Part shown: in pieces, positions 10,943 through 22,155 of the stretch
How the letters are laid out: every line of letters starts with the position of its first letter
Numbering within the stretch: position 1 is the first letter of the stretch
Source: Serinus canaria
Taxonomy: Eukaryota; Chordata; Aves; Passeriformes; Fringillidae
Length of the DNA stretch: 64,000 bases
Direction of reading: 5' to 3'
Assembly (NCBI RefSeq): GCF_022539315.1
Contig: NC_066337.1
Span: 2,499,234 to 2,563,233 of the forward strand
Program-made: the position numbers and the translations under genes
Notes under the pieces: generated by a model
Told to the model about the DNA's origin: nothing
Seen by the model: only the letters and a program-made list of their open reading frames with translations
Databases searched by the model: none

Positions 10943-13900
10943 TGCTCCTGCCATCCCTGGGGTGGGAGCTTAACACCTTGGGGTGTGCAAAAAGCCAGGG
11001 AAGGAGATGGACTGGGCAGGAATTGTGTAGATGTGAGCAAATGGATGGAGCAGAACTCGGGATGTGCTTTGCTCAGCTCTGAGCAGCTTTTAGCTGTTAG
11101 ATTGCTGGCTGCGTCCTTGAGCATGAAGCAGCCCTGAAGATTTTGGTGGCTGCTGGTGCTGGCCAGCTGGCTCAGGCCACGGGGTCAGTGCTATTGAAGG
11201 CCTAATTCCCAGGCACTGCGCTAACAACTTAACTATGTTTATAATATCAGCGAGAACCCATGTCAAATCCATTGTTGCATGATGTGACCAAATCCATTAC
11301 TGCACACATGGAAATCAATTACTGCACATTAGGGAACATTTAACACTTGAGCCTTTTCCGCTGCCTTGTTTGCACGCCGTGGCCGGAGGAATCGTTATCT
11401 GCCACTCTGGAAATGGATTTGCTTCTTATTTTTTGTAACCTCTGCAGGGGATGTGTGCAGGTACAGAGTGAATCACATGCACTGTGCTTGGTTAATGGTG
11501 AGGGGCTCGAGCAGAGCTGGGTGGTGCTGAGCTGGAGTTACTACTGATGGGTTTTATCCCAAATGTGTGGGAATGAATGTTTTCCTCTGCTGGATTCACA
11601 CATACTCCTCTAGCTGATACTTCTGTCTCCCGGAGCCACCTCTCCCACGCAAGCAGAGCTCGTTGGCCCACACTGCTGCATTCCTTTCTGTTTTCTCTGC
11701 ATTTAACAAAAAAACCTCTGTCAAGTAGAAAACTGAGTGTTTACTCTGGGTCATGGAGGATCAGGCAAGAAAAGGTGTGCTGGGATGTGCTGTGGTGGCA
11801 GTAGGGAGGGAGCTCATGCTGACCGGGATTTGGATTCACCTTCCTCCTTAAACAAGCTCACCCCCTGAGGTTTTCATGGATTTTTAGGACAGGGATAGAC
11901 AAAATCAATGTGTAATAATAGCTGGAAAAGAGCATCTCCCTCCTGTGTAATGGGATTGAGCAGAAATCTCGGGGATGGGCTGATACACCTCTCCTTCTGC
12001 AGCGCCCCAATCCTGCCCCCTCTCCCAAACAGTCAGCCTTTTCCTGCCTGGAGCTGCTTGCACATCCCACCTTTCCCCCAGCTCTGTGCCCTCACTTAGC
12101 AGGTGCTCTCCACCTTCCTTCTCCCGTGCACACCCTCGCACATGCTGTGAGATGAAGGAAATGGATGAAGGTTAATTTTTTCGGTCCCTCTCATAATGAC
12201 TCATCCATAACGATTTCCATTGGTTATATTTCCTTGTGTGACAGAAACAATTTACTGCATTCCTGCAAAGCCTATTTTCTCTGCATGATCTGCTTGTGCG
12301 GAGGTTTGGGGAAGTAATTTACAGATATTTTGCCTCAAAATAGCTTACAAAGACAAAAGAGTCCTGTTGACACCAAGGTGCTCTCCTCATGAGCTGGGGA
12401 AACGGCATAAAACAGCTCAAAAATAAAAACACTTTATGGTAGTCACTCAAAGTCAAATTCTACACCACACACTGTGGTCAAAAGCTCTTTTTGCTGCTGG
12501 GGAGGCGCAAGGCTTCTCCCAGGAGTGCTTTGATTCAGGTTTGCCTTGTAGGAGGATCCTCAGTGACATAAGTCAGCGGGGGTTTCAGTGGGGGATTTGG
12601 GATGCTGCTTATGGATCTGGTCCTGGATTTTTTGTGGTAGGGGAAAGGCAGCCATGGGGCAGCCATGGGCTGTGAGAGCACAGAGCTCCTGAGTGTTTTC
12701 CAGGTAGGATTTTGGTGGTTTTGCTGTGGGATCAGGGCCTGAAGCCCCAGGAGGAGGCAGAGGGTCAGGGAGCAATGTATTTTGGCAGAGCCCAGGTTTT
12801 CTCTGGGTGTCAGTGCCTTGCTGTAACCTCCCTGCCCAGCCAAGCTGCTGCCTATGCCAGCAGCACAGATCATGACTATTCAAGGGAATTTGCTCAGGCA
12901 AATGCTTCTCCTAATGTCAGTGTTCTCCAGCTAATCAGGATATTCTGAATCGTGTGCTCAGTGCTCTGCAATGAAGAGCTCTGTTATTTCTTGGGTGTCC
13001 ACTACTCCAGGACATACTGTCCCCTCCCTGCTTGCTTCCATTGCCCCACAAGCTCAGCATCTCCTGTGCCTGGCAGGGCATGGGAATCACCTGTGGCTGA
13101 TTCAAATGGGAGCAGTGGGGGGAAAAATTTCACGCTCGCGTCTCCATCTGCTCTCTTGGTTTGAATTTTGTCAGTAGATATGGTGGCAGAAGGTGAGGAG
13201 TGTCATCCATGAGAGCAGGCACAGTTTTGCCTTCCCCTGCAGTCTCTGGTGTAGATAACACAGATAACACCATGCAGGCTGGGAGCAAAGGCCACTGGCA
13301 CCCCAGAAGCTGCAGGGTGAGGGCAAGTCTGTGTGCCAGGCGTGGGGGATAAATTAGAGACGGTGAGTGGAGGGGGAAAGTTTATATGCCAAAGAGCTGG
13401 GCTGTGCTGCAGTCACAGCTCATCCAAAGGGAGCAGTTCATGCAATGCATTGGAAAATTGGGAGCTGGAGCAGGAATATGAGGCTGAGAACATGGGCTTT
13501 GAGTGAGCACAGCATAGAGGCCCTGCTTTAACTCAAGGTAGGGGAAACATGGGCTGATACCAACTGGCCTCAACTTTCTGCCTTGTCCCCATGCTGAATT
13601 CCTTCCAGATGCTGGTACCCACCTCCAAATTGCTTGGGATTTATTGGGAACTCTTAGTTCCATTTTTGCTTTCCCTCTTTGGCCTTGCTCTGCTGTTTAT
13701 TTTGGAAAGCAAATGCTGGTTCTGTGAAAGATTTGGTGCTGAGAAACCAAAACCAACCAGAAATTTCTGAACATGTGCTGTTCTAACACCTGGTGCTCTT
13801 AGACCTCCAAGCTATTGCAGCTGTCGAGGTGAGGACAATCATCAAAGCTGTGATCTTTGAGGGCAGTGCTTGTGCTGCTCTCTCCTATCCTGGGGAGCCT

Positions 13901-14084
13901 GAATCACAGACCTGAGCTTGGTACCTGCCTCCTTCCAGCACCCATGAGACCCTTGGTGTCCCCTCTCAGCAGGGTGCGGGGTCAGGGCAGGCGCACATCT
14001 GGGAGTGGGAAAGGCAGGCGGTTGTTGGCGTGCATGGGTCAGATGGCAACATCCCACAGTGGCTCTTTATCCCCCTCCCACCCC
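10943..14084. other. Unique sequence with one small AT-rich triplication
   Basis: No gene recognised. At 11264-11333 three imperfect 22-25-bp units share AAATCCATTACTGCAC-like cores. The remainder shows neither repeats nor supported exons. Confidence 0.5.
11264..11333. repeat. Three imperfect 22-25-bp units
   Basis: Units begin at 11264, 11289 and 11311, with cores CAAATCCATTGTTGCAT, CAAATCCATTACTGCAC and GAAATCAATTACTGCAC. The shared ATTACTGCAC suggests either a small duplication or clustered binding sites. Confidence 0.6.
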
Positions 14085-14396
14085 GGGAACACAAGGGAGC
14101 ACCAGGAAACACCAGGGAGCACCAGGAGCACAACGGAGCATCAGGGAGCACAAGGGAGCACAAGGGAACTCAAGGGAGCACCAGGAAGGACCAGGGAGCC
14201 CCAGGGAGCACAAGGGAGCCCCAGAGAACACAAGGAACATCATAGAGCCCCAGGGAGCTGCAGGGAACACAAGGGAACCGCAGGGAACACAAGGGAGCCA
14301 CAGGGAACACAAGGGAGCTGCAGGGAACACAAGGGAGCCACAGGGAACACAAGGGAGCTGCAGGGAACACAAGGGAGCTGCAGGGAACACAAGGCC
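14085..14396. repeat. Minisatellite with 20-bp unit (GGGAGCTGCAGGGAACACAA)
   Basis: A GGGA run recurs every 10 bp, and paired units give a 20-bp period that is near-perfect from about 14255 to 14396. Earlier units are more varied (CACCA, CACAA forms). Confidence 0.9.
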
Positions 14397-14504
14397 CTTT
14401 GTGCTGCCCACGGTGACGCTGCCTGTGGCGCAGGCCGTGGCGCTGGGGCCGAAGGCCGTGGCTAGCCCAGCTGTCAAGGGGCCCTTTGTGCAGGCAGCCA
14501 GGGC

Positions 14505-14970
14505 AGATGGCTGCCACGTCAGGCCCGCTGTCCCTCTGTGTGCTGTGGGTGCCATGGCTTTGTCACGTCAGGCCCACTGTCCCTCTGTGTGCTGTGGGTG
14601 CCATGGCTTTGTCACGTCAGGCCCGCTGTCCCTCTGTGTGCTGTGGGTGCCATGGCTTTGTCCTGTCAGTCCTGCTGTCCCTCTGTGTGCTGTGGGTGCC
14701 ATGGCTTTGTCACATCAGGCCCGCTGTCCCTCTGTGTGCTGTGGGTGCCATGGCTTTGTCCTGTCAGTCCTGCTGTCCCTCTGTGTGCTGTGGGTGCCAT
14801 GGCTTTGTCCTGTCAGTCCTGCTGTCCCTCTGTGTGCTGTGGGTGCCATGGCTTTGTCCTATCAGGTCCTGCTGTCCCTCTGTGTGCTGTGGGTGCCATG
14901 GCTTTGTCCTGTCAGTCCTGCTGTCCCTCTGTGTGCTGTGGGTGCCATGGCTTTGCCATGTCAGTCCCTC
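14505..14970. repeat. 49-bp minisatellite, nine copies, open in all three + frames
   Basis: The GGTGCCATGGCTTT block recurs at 14552, 14601, 14650, 14699, 14748, 14797, 14846, 14896 and 14945, a 49-bp period with one 50-bp step. Variants alternate GTCACGTCAGGCCCG and GTCCTGTCAGTCCTG. Because 49 is not a multiple of 3 and no unit has a stop on this strand, each long plus-strand ORF here is the same peptide cycling through frames. None is a gene. Confidence 0.93.
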
Positions 14971-16012
14971 TGCAGCGTGGGCTCTGCGGGGATTTGGGTG
15001 CACTGAGTGCCCCCAGCCCTGGCTGTGCTCAGTGAGCTGGGGAGGGCAGGGAGCAGTGCCCTCACCCTCCACATCTCCCCAGAAATGTGTTTTTCCTCCT
15101 TTGCTTGGCTGCTCAGTCTTCCCCGAGGCTCAGGAGCTGCCTTTGCAGCTCAGGAGGATCTGTGCATGTGTCCCTTTGTCCCTTTCCCAGGCCTGCAGAG
15201 CAAGGCTTGGGCACCTCAGGAGCTTCCTGGAGATGAGAGAAGGTGGTGCTTCTCCTGAGAGCAACCAGGGAGACCACAGCAAAGTTTTAACCCCTTGAGG
15301 AAAGGATGGATAAGTGCCAGCCCACGTGAGTGGCAGCAGGAGCGGCTCTGGAGCAGGTGACTCCTGGCTGCGGTTGCAATGGTGAGGCATTTGCAGCCCC
15401 TCTGGTGGCTGCATGGCTTTGTCAACCTGCTGCATCCCCCATCCCGTGGCAGAGGGTGTCCCAGAGCACCAGGTCACTTCCAGCACATGAAGAAGCCTCT
15501 GAAGGCAGGGGGCTGTTGGGATTAACTTCTGGTGCAAGTGTACAAGTGACAGCAGCAGCTTCTACCAGATCTAGGTTGAGGCATGAAAACAAGACCATTT
15601 CAGGCTCCCGGTTAATAATAGTGACTTTGATTTATTTTTTTTATATCATTCAGCACTGATATGAAACTTTCACCTGAAATCACAGCTATTGAAAACTCCT
15701 CTTTTGAAAATACAAAGCAAATTCCCTGGATGCTGAACACGTTTGTTGCAAACGTGGTTCGAGCCCATTTCCATTCAGGGCCCTTCACAGAAATGCTGCC
15801 CACAAATCTGGAGGATCTCTTCTTCCTCGAGCCATCCCAACCCACTGTGAGGATTCAGCACACACCCAGATGATGCCTTGCAGCTGTTTAAACTCCACCT
15901 CTGTGCAGAGCTCTGCTCCTGTACTCATCCCTTTTAAGTCTTCAGGGAAGGATTTTAGGGATGCACACACCTTTTGAGGGTTTGTTGGCAAAAGGCCGAA
16001 TTTCTCCCTCAT
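14971..16012. other. Unique sequence, no feature recognised
   Basis: No exon or repeat supported. 15600-15800 is AT-rich. Confidence 0.45.
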
Positions 16013-16165
16013 TTCATAGAATTGCAGAATGTTTTGGGCTGTTAGGGACCTTAAAGCTCATCTCATTCCACCCCCTGCCATGGTCAGCAGCACCTTCCAT
16101 TATCCCACGTCGTCCAAGCCCCGTCCAACCTGGCCTTGGACACTTTGACCACATTCGAGGGTCTG
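16013..16165 (-). mobile_element. CR1 3' end, reverse strand
   Basis: 'catagaattgcagaatgttttggg', 'gggaccttaaagctcatc', 'ccccctgccatgg' and 'aagccccgtccaacctggccttgg'. Clear reverse-complement CR1 terminus. Confidence 0.9.
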
Positions 16166-16767
16166 CATTTAATCTCCAGTTTTTCCCAATTCCTGTTGCA
16201 GCAGAACAAACCAGCGTGTGGAGCAGGGCTCTTGTGTAAGAGCCCCAAAAGAGCAGCTCGGCCGACAAGGTTTCTCTCTGTGCTAATTTGAAATGAGGTG
16301 AGCGATGGCAAATTGAGTTTCAAGGGCAGCAGAGACAACTTGTCAATTTAGCCTGGGCTCCTCTCCGCCGGTGTGATCCTTGGGAGCTGGAGCTGAGGCT
16401 TGTTTACGGCAGTGGATATAATAGCTGCAATCCCCCAGGTAGATTAAGCAATTGCTTCATTTAGGACTCGCAAAACTCGATGACATTTTGAGGGATTTTT
16501 GTTGACCTTGCGAAGGGCGAGTGCTGACTTCCCCTCGCTGCCCTCGTGGGTTTTTCTAATGACTCCAGAAGGGAAACAGAGCTTGTCAGGGTGGGGATTG
16601 CCATGGGATTGGGTTTATTGAAGAAGTGAGAGTCTCAGCTCTGTGTTCCCACCACCCCTCTGTTGGATTTTCATGGTTACATTTCCAGAGAGGGATGTGG
16701 CTCTTTCTAGAGTGATGTGTGAGCAGGTCCTGTGTTCTTGGTGTGCCTCAGTTTCTCTATAAAATCA

Positions 16768-16850
16768 GTCTAGTGGAAGGTATCCCTTGGAACAATATGA
16801 ACTTTGAGGTCCTTCCCAACGCAAACCATTCAGGGATTCCATGATTCCTT
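16768..16850 (+). mobile_element. Short CR1 3' terminus
   Basis: 'agtctagtggaaggtatccc', 'tttgaggtccttcccaacgcaaaccattc' and 'attccatgattcc'. Confidence 0.8.
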
Positions 16851-17258
16851 GTTTAAAAAAAAACCAAAATAAAATGCAGAGGTTTACTGGCAACACATTG
16901 GGCAAAAGGAAGGAAAGATGATTTTCTTTTGTGGTACCATCCAAAGTCAAACAGGTGATTTATGAACACAGGAGTAGCCCCAGACTTACCAGCAAAGCAT
17001 TTCAAACAGGTGCTGTAGCACTGAGGGGGACATGGAGGCACCAGGAGTTCTGGCAGCACCTGAGCAGGTGATGCATTTATGTCCTGTGGGTTTCCACACC
17101 TCTCCAGCTGGAATGCCACCAGGCACTGGATCCACATCTCTGGGTGTCTGAACCCCTCTGCAGACCTGGCAAGCACAGCAATGGTGTGCCCAGCCCAGGA
17201 GGCAGCTGCTGGCACCTCTGGCCGCCCAGGGAAAGCTGGAAGGAGAGTTTTCTCTGGA

Positions 17259-17376
17259 GCAGGAGATGAGATCAGGCTAAGGGGTGAATCACCTTCAGCA
17301 GGGGCCACAGTGGGAGAGCAGGAGACAAGATCAGGCTAAGGGGTGAATCACCTTCAGCAGGGGCCACGGTGGGATA
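17259..17376. repeat. 59-bp tandem duplication
   Basis: Two copies (17259-17317 and 17318-17376) beginning GCAGGAGA and sharing AGATCAGGCTAAGGGGTGAA and the following CACCTTCAGCAGGGGCCAC. They differ at only a few positions, so the event is recent. Confidence 0.9.
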
Positions 17377-19599
17377 AACGTGGCAATGACAACTCTCTGC
17401 TTGGGTGCTGAAACTCCTCAAGCAGAGAAAACCAATGGAAACTTCTGAAATATTAAGGAAAAACCACACAGCGTTGACAAGCTGAAAGCTCTGAAGGCAG
17501 GAGCGTGGCAGGCGCCATCCCTGCTCCTGTCCCGCTCGGCTCGCGGCTGATCCGTGTCTGTGGGCACTGGGAATGGTCACAGCTGCAGGCAGGACATGGG
17601 AAGTGCCTAATGACTGCTGCAGCTGGCGTAATTCCTAAGTAGCTGTGACATGTGGCTGCTTGGAAAAGGATTTGGGGACTGACAGGCTGTGAAAAGTGAT
17701 AGAGGAGGGAAATGCCAGGGTGTAGGGAATTAAACACATGCACGGATTAAATGAGCTCGGGACTGACAAGCAGGACTGGCATTGCCTGAGCCTGGCTTGT
17801 GATCATGAGGGCAGCAATGGTGTTTTGGGGTGCAAGAGTGGGAAATGGGTGAGGAGGGAGCAAGCCTTGGTTCACGCCATCCTCAAGGTTCTGTGATTCT
17901 TCCTCGGGTTTCTTGGATGTTCCAGAGGTTTCCATGTGAAACAGGAGACTCCCCAGCTGCCTGCTGCAGATGCTGAAGGCATTTGGGGTAGGAAGAAGCA
18001 GGATCCATCCCCCTGGCCTTTGCATGCAGGGTTGTCTCACCACTTTTTTGGGGAGAATCTCTAAGTGCCTTTCCCTGCCCATCCGGCAGTGCTCTGTCCT
18101 TTCCCTTCCCCAGGTTTTCATTATGGTGATTAGAGAGTGAAAATAATTTTCAATTTTTTTAAACTGAATGATGAACTGATGAGCTGCTTTTGCTCCTGCC
18201 ATATTGCCAAGTGCCTTAATAGTCCTATTTCCCATCCAAATACTCTTCATAAGTCATTGCTCAGATGGTCAATGAGCAACAGCCTCTGTAACTGTCCCTG
18301 ATTTTGCAGTGAGAGCGAGGAACCAGGTTGTGGAAGCCTAATGAAAGGAATTATTGGTGTTTTGGAATGGAAAGAACACCTGGCAAGGTCTGAGTAGTTC
18401 AGAAGGATATTATGGGGTTGAGGTGATATGCTAACATCAGGATGCAAACAGAATGGGCTCGTCCAGGCTGCGTGTCCTTGGATCACTTGCTTTATTCCTT
18501 TTATCCCTGCTGGCAACATGGGTGCACCAAGGAACGCAGCAGCAAACAGGGAGAAGCTTGAAAGATATGAACTCAAATTCATATTTTGAGACAGGACACT
18601 GCTCTGAGCCCTTGGGATTGATCCCCAGTATTGGAAGAACTTACTGGCTTCAACAAGCAGGAGCTTGGTTTGCTCCAGGATTCCTGGGTGCTCCAAGAAG
18701 TGAGTGGGAGCCCAGTCTGGCTCTTAATCTGCAGGAGAGGGCCTTAGATGGATTTGTTCTCAGCTGGAACAGGCTTTTTCCATCCCTCTGGGGTCATCAA
18801 GGTGGTAAAGAAATTAATTATATCAATAGTCCGAAGAAAAATAAAGCCAGAACCTAAAAGAAGTCAAAAGCATCTTAATAAAGCATAAAGTGCTGGAATA
18901 AATGTTATTAGAGTATCTTCAGCAGCAATAAAAGTATTAATTTGCCATTGCAGGAGGGAAAAAATAACAGCCAACAATGTGTTTATGCTCAAAACTGCTG
19001 CCAAGGATTGCTTTTCAGCCAATGCGTTCTGTTTGATTGGGATTTGCCTTTCCCCCTCCCCTTTTCCCCCTCTTGGAGGTGCCTGTGTGGCTGTAGGTGA
19101 TTGTGAAGGTAGGGTATCCCTCAAACATTCACTTGCAGCTCCCCAGGGCTCCACAACTTGTGATTTTACTTTATTTTCCTTCTTTTTCCCCCTTTTTCTA
19201 AGTTTATTTTTTCCCACCATGAAGAAACTGCTTTGCCAGCGGCTGCTCTGAGAGGGTTTTACACACCAGACTGGCAACAGCTGATGTATGGCCCCATTTG
19301 GAGCCACAGACGACACCAGCCTTAATAACATTCCTTAATAACATTCCAGAGTGCTTCCTGTTAAATATTCATGAAATGATGCAAGAGCCACCATGGTGTA
19401 GGAGGGACAGGGGTAGGATGGGAGGGACGGAGATGAGAGATCTCTGAAGGCAGGGTTTGGAATTTGGGGTTTATTGCCAAGGGCCTGGGTGCAGGGCTCT
19501 GCTGGGAGCTGCCAGCCACAGCTGGAGCAGCCCCAAAGAGGAGCCCCAGAGAGGTGGGAAGTTCCTGTTACAATACAATAAATCTTCTTCTGTGCTGAA
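17377..19599. other. Unique sequence, no gene recognised
   Basis: 18840-18980 is an AT-rich block with many ATTA/AATAAA words. A 15-bp tandem duplication (TTAATAACATTCC core) lies at 19320-19346. No exon supported. Confidence 0.45.
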
Positions 19600-19604
19600 T
19601 ATTG
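19600..19604. repeat. Target-site duplication, left (TATTG)
   Basis: Matches 20474-20478 exactly and abuts the LTR 5'-TG. Confidence 0.7.
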
Positions 19605-20473
19605 TGAGAGATAACTGCTCACTTTGAACATTTGAAGAGGTTTATTAAACCTTAACAAAATACAACAAAGGGCTGCACAAGGAAGGAGCTGCAGTGCTGG
19701 AACTGCCCCTCCTGCACAGCACGTGGCCAGTTCACCTGCAGGGTGGGAGCTCAGGCTTTGATACCCCTGGGGGAGCATCAGCCAGCCCTGGCCCCTCCCA
19801 AGGTCTGTCAGCCAGCTCTTCTTTGCCATGTACCAGTGCAAACTGCTTTCCTGTCACTGCCTTGGAGGGCAGGGGTTGCCATGCTGCACCCCCTGAGCAC
19901 CCCCTGAGCTTTTCCATTCCCACCTGCCCCAGGTAAGGGACACCTGTGCAGCTTCTCTGTACCTGTCCTGGACAGCCCAGGCTGTCTGATGGCAACAATG
20001 CAGGGGGGAAAGGGAACTGTGGGGAGAACAGAGGAGATCTAAACCACAATAACATCACTGTACAGCACTAAAGCTTTTCTTAATATTCACACAAGAGTTA
20101 TCCCTTAATTGTAAGAGCCAATCATCTCCTTATCCATTTGTAACAATATTCCAATTCTCACTAACCAATCTAGTCCAAGATACAAATCCTACAGCATTTA
20201 CACACAGCCTATAGGAATCATTACATTACCACCCTGTGTTCCATTTTAAACCCTAAAAACTCCTCTTTGGGCCCCTCTGCCAGGCCAGCAGGGTCTGCTC
20301 TGCCCCTTGGAGCTGTCTGCAAGCACAGGGTGTTGTTCCATCCAAAGGGGATTGCCTTCAGCCAGCCATGCCATTGTTTTCCAGCTGTTCAGTAACTGAG
20401 GGATCTCAAAGCTGCTTTCATTTCAATCTCCCTTACAGTTTCCATATTCTCAAAATCTCTTGCCAGGCAATCA
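19605..20473 (-). mobile_element. Solo LTR, ERVL-like endogenous retrovirus, reverse strand
   Basis: The element is 869 bp with TG..CA ends (TGAGAGATAAC at left, GGCAATCA at right). It is flanked by a perfect 5-bp target duplication TATTG (19600-19604 and 20474-20478); 5 bp is the ERVL size. On the reverse strand the AATAAA polyadenylation signal (within GGTTTAATAAACC) lies near the 3' end, as expected for the R region. No internal gag/pol sequence flanks it, so it is a solo LTR left by recombination. Family assignment is inference. Confidence 0.75.
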
Positions 20474-20478
20474 TATTG
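20474..20478. repeat. Target-site duplication, right (TATTG)
   Basis: Matches 19600-19604 exactly and follows the LTR CA-3'. Confidence 0.7.
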
Positions 20479-20901
20479 ATAAGGCTTTCCTGTTTCATCT
20501 TCCCCAACACCACCATCCGTGAGCATCCCCTCTCCCCATGACTCAATGGGCTCCCTTTTGGAAAGGCAGGTGGGCACTTCCCGTTATTATTCCTAAACAG
20601 CTCCAGGCTCGCCAAGCCTCGACTTGCCCTTGCTGATTGCGTTTTCAGTGGATGGATGTCGGGCATCACGGATTTACTCAGGGCAAGGGACTGTGTGTAG
20701 AGTCAGAGGAATGTGGTTTTTGAGTCCTCTTAACTGCTCCAGCCTGGCTTCAGTCCAGAGATGTGATTTTTGTGGATGTGCAGGGGATAGAGGATTGTGG
20801 CAAGCGCTGAGTGGGAAGAGTTGGAGCAAGAAAAGGTCCTGTGCTGAGGAGCTTTTTCTGCCTCTGAATAAATTGTCAATTTAAAGTCAAACTCTTTTTC
20901 T
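20479..20901. other. Unique spacer between two solo LTRs
   Basis: No internal retroviral coding sequence is visible, so the two LTRs are separate insertions rather than the ends of one provirus. Their sequences are also unrelated. Confidence 0.5.
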
Positions 20902-21460
20902 TGATGCCTTGTTGGGACTACCTAAAAACAGAGGCCAGACAAAATTAAGAGAATAAAAAGCAGTTTGATTTATTGAAGGGTCTTCAGGTACATTTATGTC
21001 AGACAAAGCCCCCCCAGGTGCTACACCCAAAAAATGGACTCAAGGGTTTCATGCTTTTATAAGTTGGTCCATTTGCATTTTGGGGGTGAATCTGCCAATT
21101 CCAGCTCCAGCTAATGAAGGCATTGACCCCAAGTTTGCTGTCCCCCTTTGTTCCCATCTCTGGCCCTGAGGCAGTGAGGTGTCCTTGGCTGACAGGCCTG
21201 GAGAGGAATTGTTGTGTCTGCCCCAAATGGGGAAGCAGCAGCTCCCACTGAGTGTGGGGTTTGGAGTTCTGCACTAAAAAACTGCAGGGTTACAAACAGA
21301 TGAAAAATAGAAAAGTTAAAATCCTGGAGAGGAATTGTTGTGTCTGCCCCAAATGGGGAAGCAGCAGCTCCCACTGTACATGGAGTTTAGAGTCCTACAC
21401 TAAAGAACTGCAGGGTTACAAATAGATGAAAAATAGAAAAGCTAAACTCCTAAGGCATCA
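20902..21460 (-). mobile_element. Solo LTR (559 bp) with 9-bp terminal inverted repeats, reverse strand
   Basis: It begins TGATGCCTT and ends AAGGCATCA, a perfect 9-bp inverted repeat. Read on the reverse strand there is a TATA box (CTTATAAAAGC, about 21055) and then an AATAAA signal (CTTCAATAAATC, about 20975) 70-80 bp before the 3' end, the normal LTR order. The flanks are pyrimidine-rich (CTTTTTCT and CTCTTACC) and no clean target duplication remains. A 126-bp segment inside is duplicated. Confidence 0.72.
21197..21448. repeat. 126-bp tandem duplication inside the LTR
   Basis: Copies at 21197-21322 and 21323-21448 both start CCTGGAGAGGAATTGTTGTG and end GATGAAAAATAGAAAAG plus a short tail. 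On the LTR strand they lie upstream of the TATA box, that is in U3, where retroviral enhancers sit. Divergence between copies is about 10%. Confidence 0.88.
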
Positions 21461-22155
21461 CTCTTACCTTACTTAGCCCCTGCCACCCCTCTGGGAGATC
21501 TCCGAGGCTTTTCCCACCTCTGGTTCCTCCCATAAGTTTTTTCAAGTCTCGGAACACCACTTAGGTGCTGCCAGAGAGTGGCTGCAGGGGACAGAGGTGG
21601 CTTTTCTCCGCCCCAGGGGAGGATGAAAGCGCAGTTGCCGCTGGCTAATGATGCCTTTCCTTTCCTTTGGTTTGGGAGGGTTTGTTCCCACAGCCGCAGA
21701 TCCCGGCTCGGCTCTCCACGCTGGGAATGTATCACTGCTGGCACTTCCAGCGCTCCTCACACGCAGCAGCATTAAAGCAGATATTATATCCCAAGGGGAG
21801 ATGGTCTAAACGCAACATTTCCAATTGTTTTAAAGTCCTCTGATTTTATCCGAGCGATAATGATCTACAAATTGCACTCATCATCTCTGAAAGCGGCTTC
21901 TCCTGGAATGTCCTCTCTGCCACGGAATTGCTTTAATAAGCAGAACTAGCTCTGATTTGCATTTCCACCATTAGGTTTGGAGGATTTTAGGGAGTATGTG
22001 GCTTCCCCATTGCCTTGCAAAGGGGGGTGGAGGCACTGCCAGAGCTCCAGGCTGCCAGGGGTGCTGTGGGAACTGTCCTGGGATGTTACCAGGGCACCAG
22101 GCTGACCAGGATGCTGTTGGACACCAGGATGGTGTTGGAGCAGCAGGTTTCCCAT
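21461..22155. other. Unique sequence, no gene recognised
   Basis: Ends in a G-rich lead-in (GGATGCTGTTGG, GGATGGTGTTGG words at about 22105-22140) to the 19-bp array. No exon or transposon recognised. Confidence 0.45.

Noticed and set aside
14005..15298. Plus-strand open frames of up to 333 codons
   Set aside because: They are translations of the 20-bp and 49-bp minisatellites, open in all three frames, with no start context, splice sites or domain.
19599..20149. Shorter LTR (19603-20145) with 4-bp ATAT duplication
   Set aside because: The longer element with the TATTG 5-bp duplication fits better, and sequence of LTR character continues past 20149. ATAT is weak evidence in AT-rich DNA.
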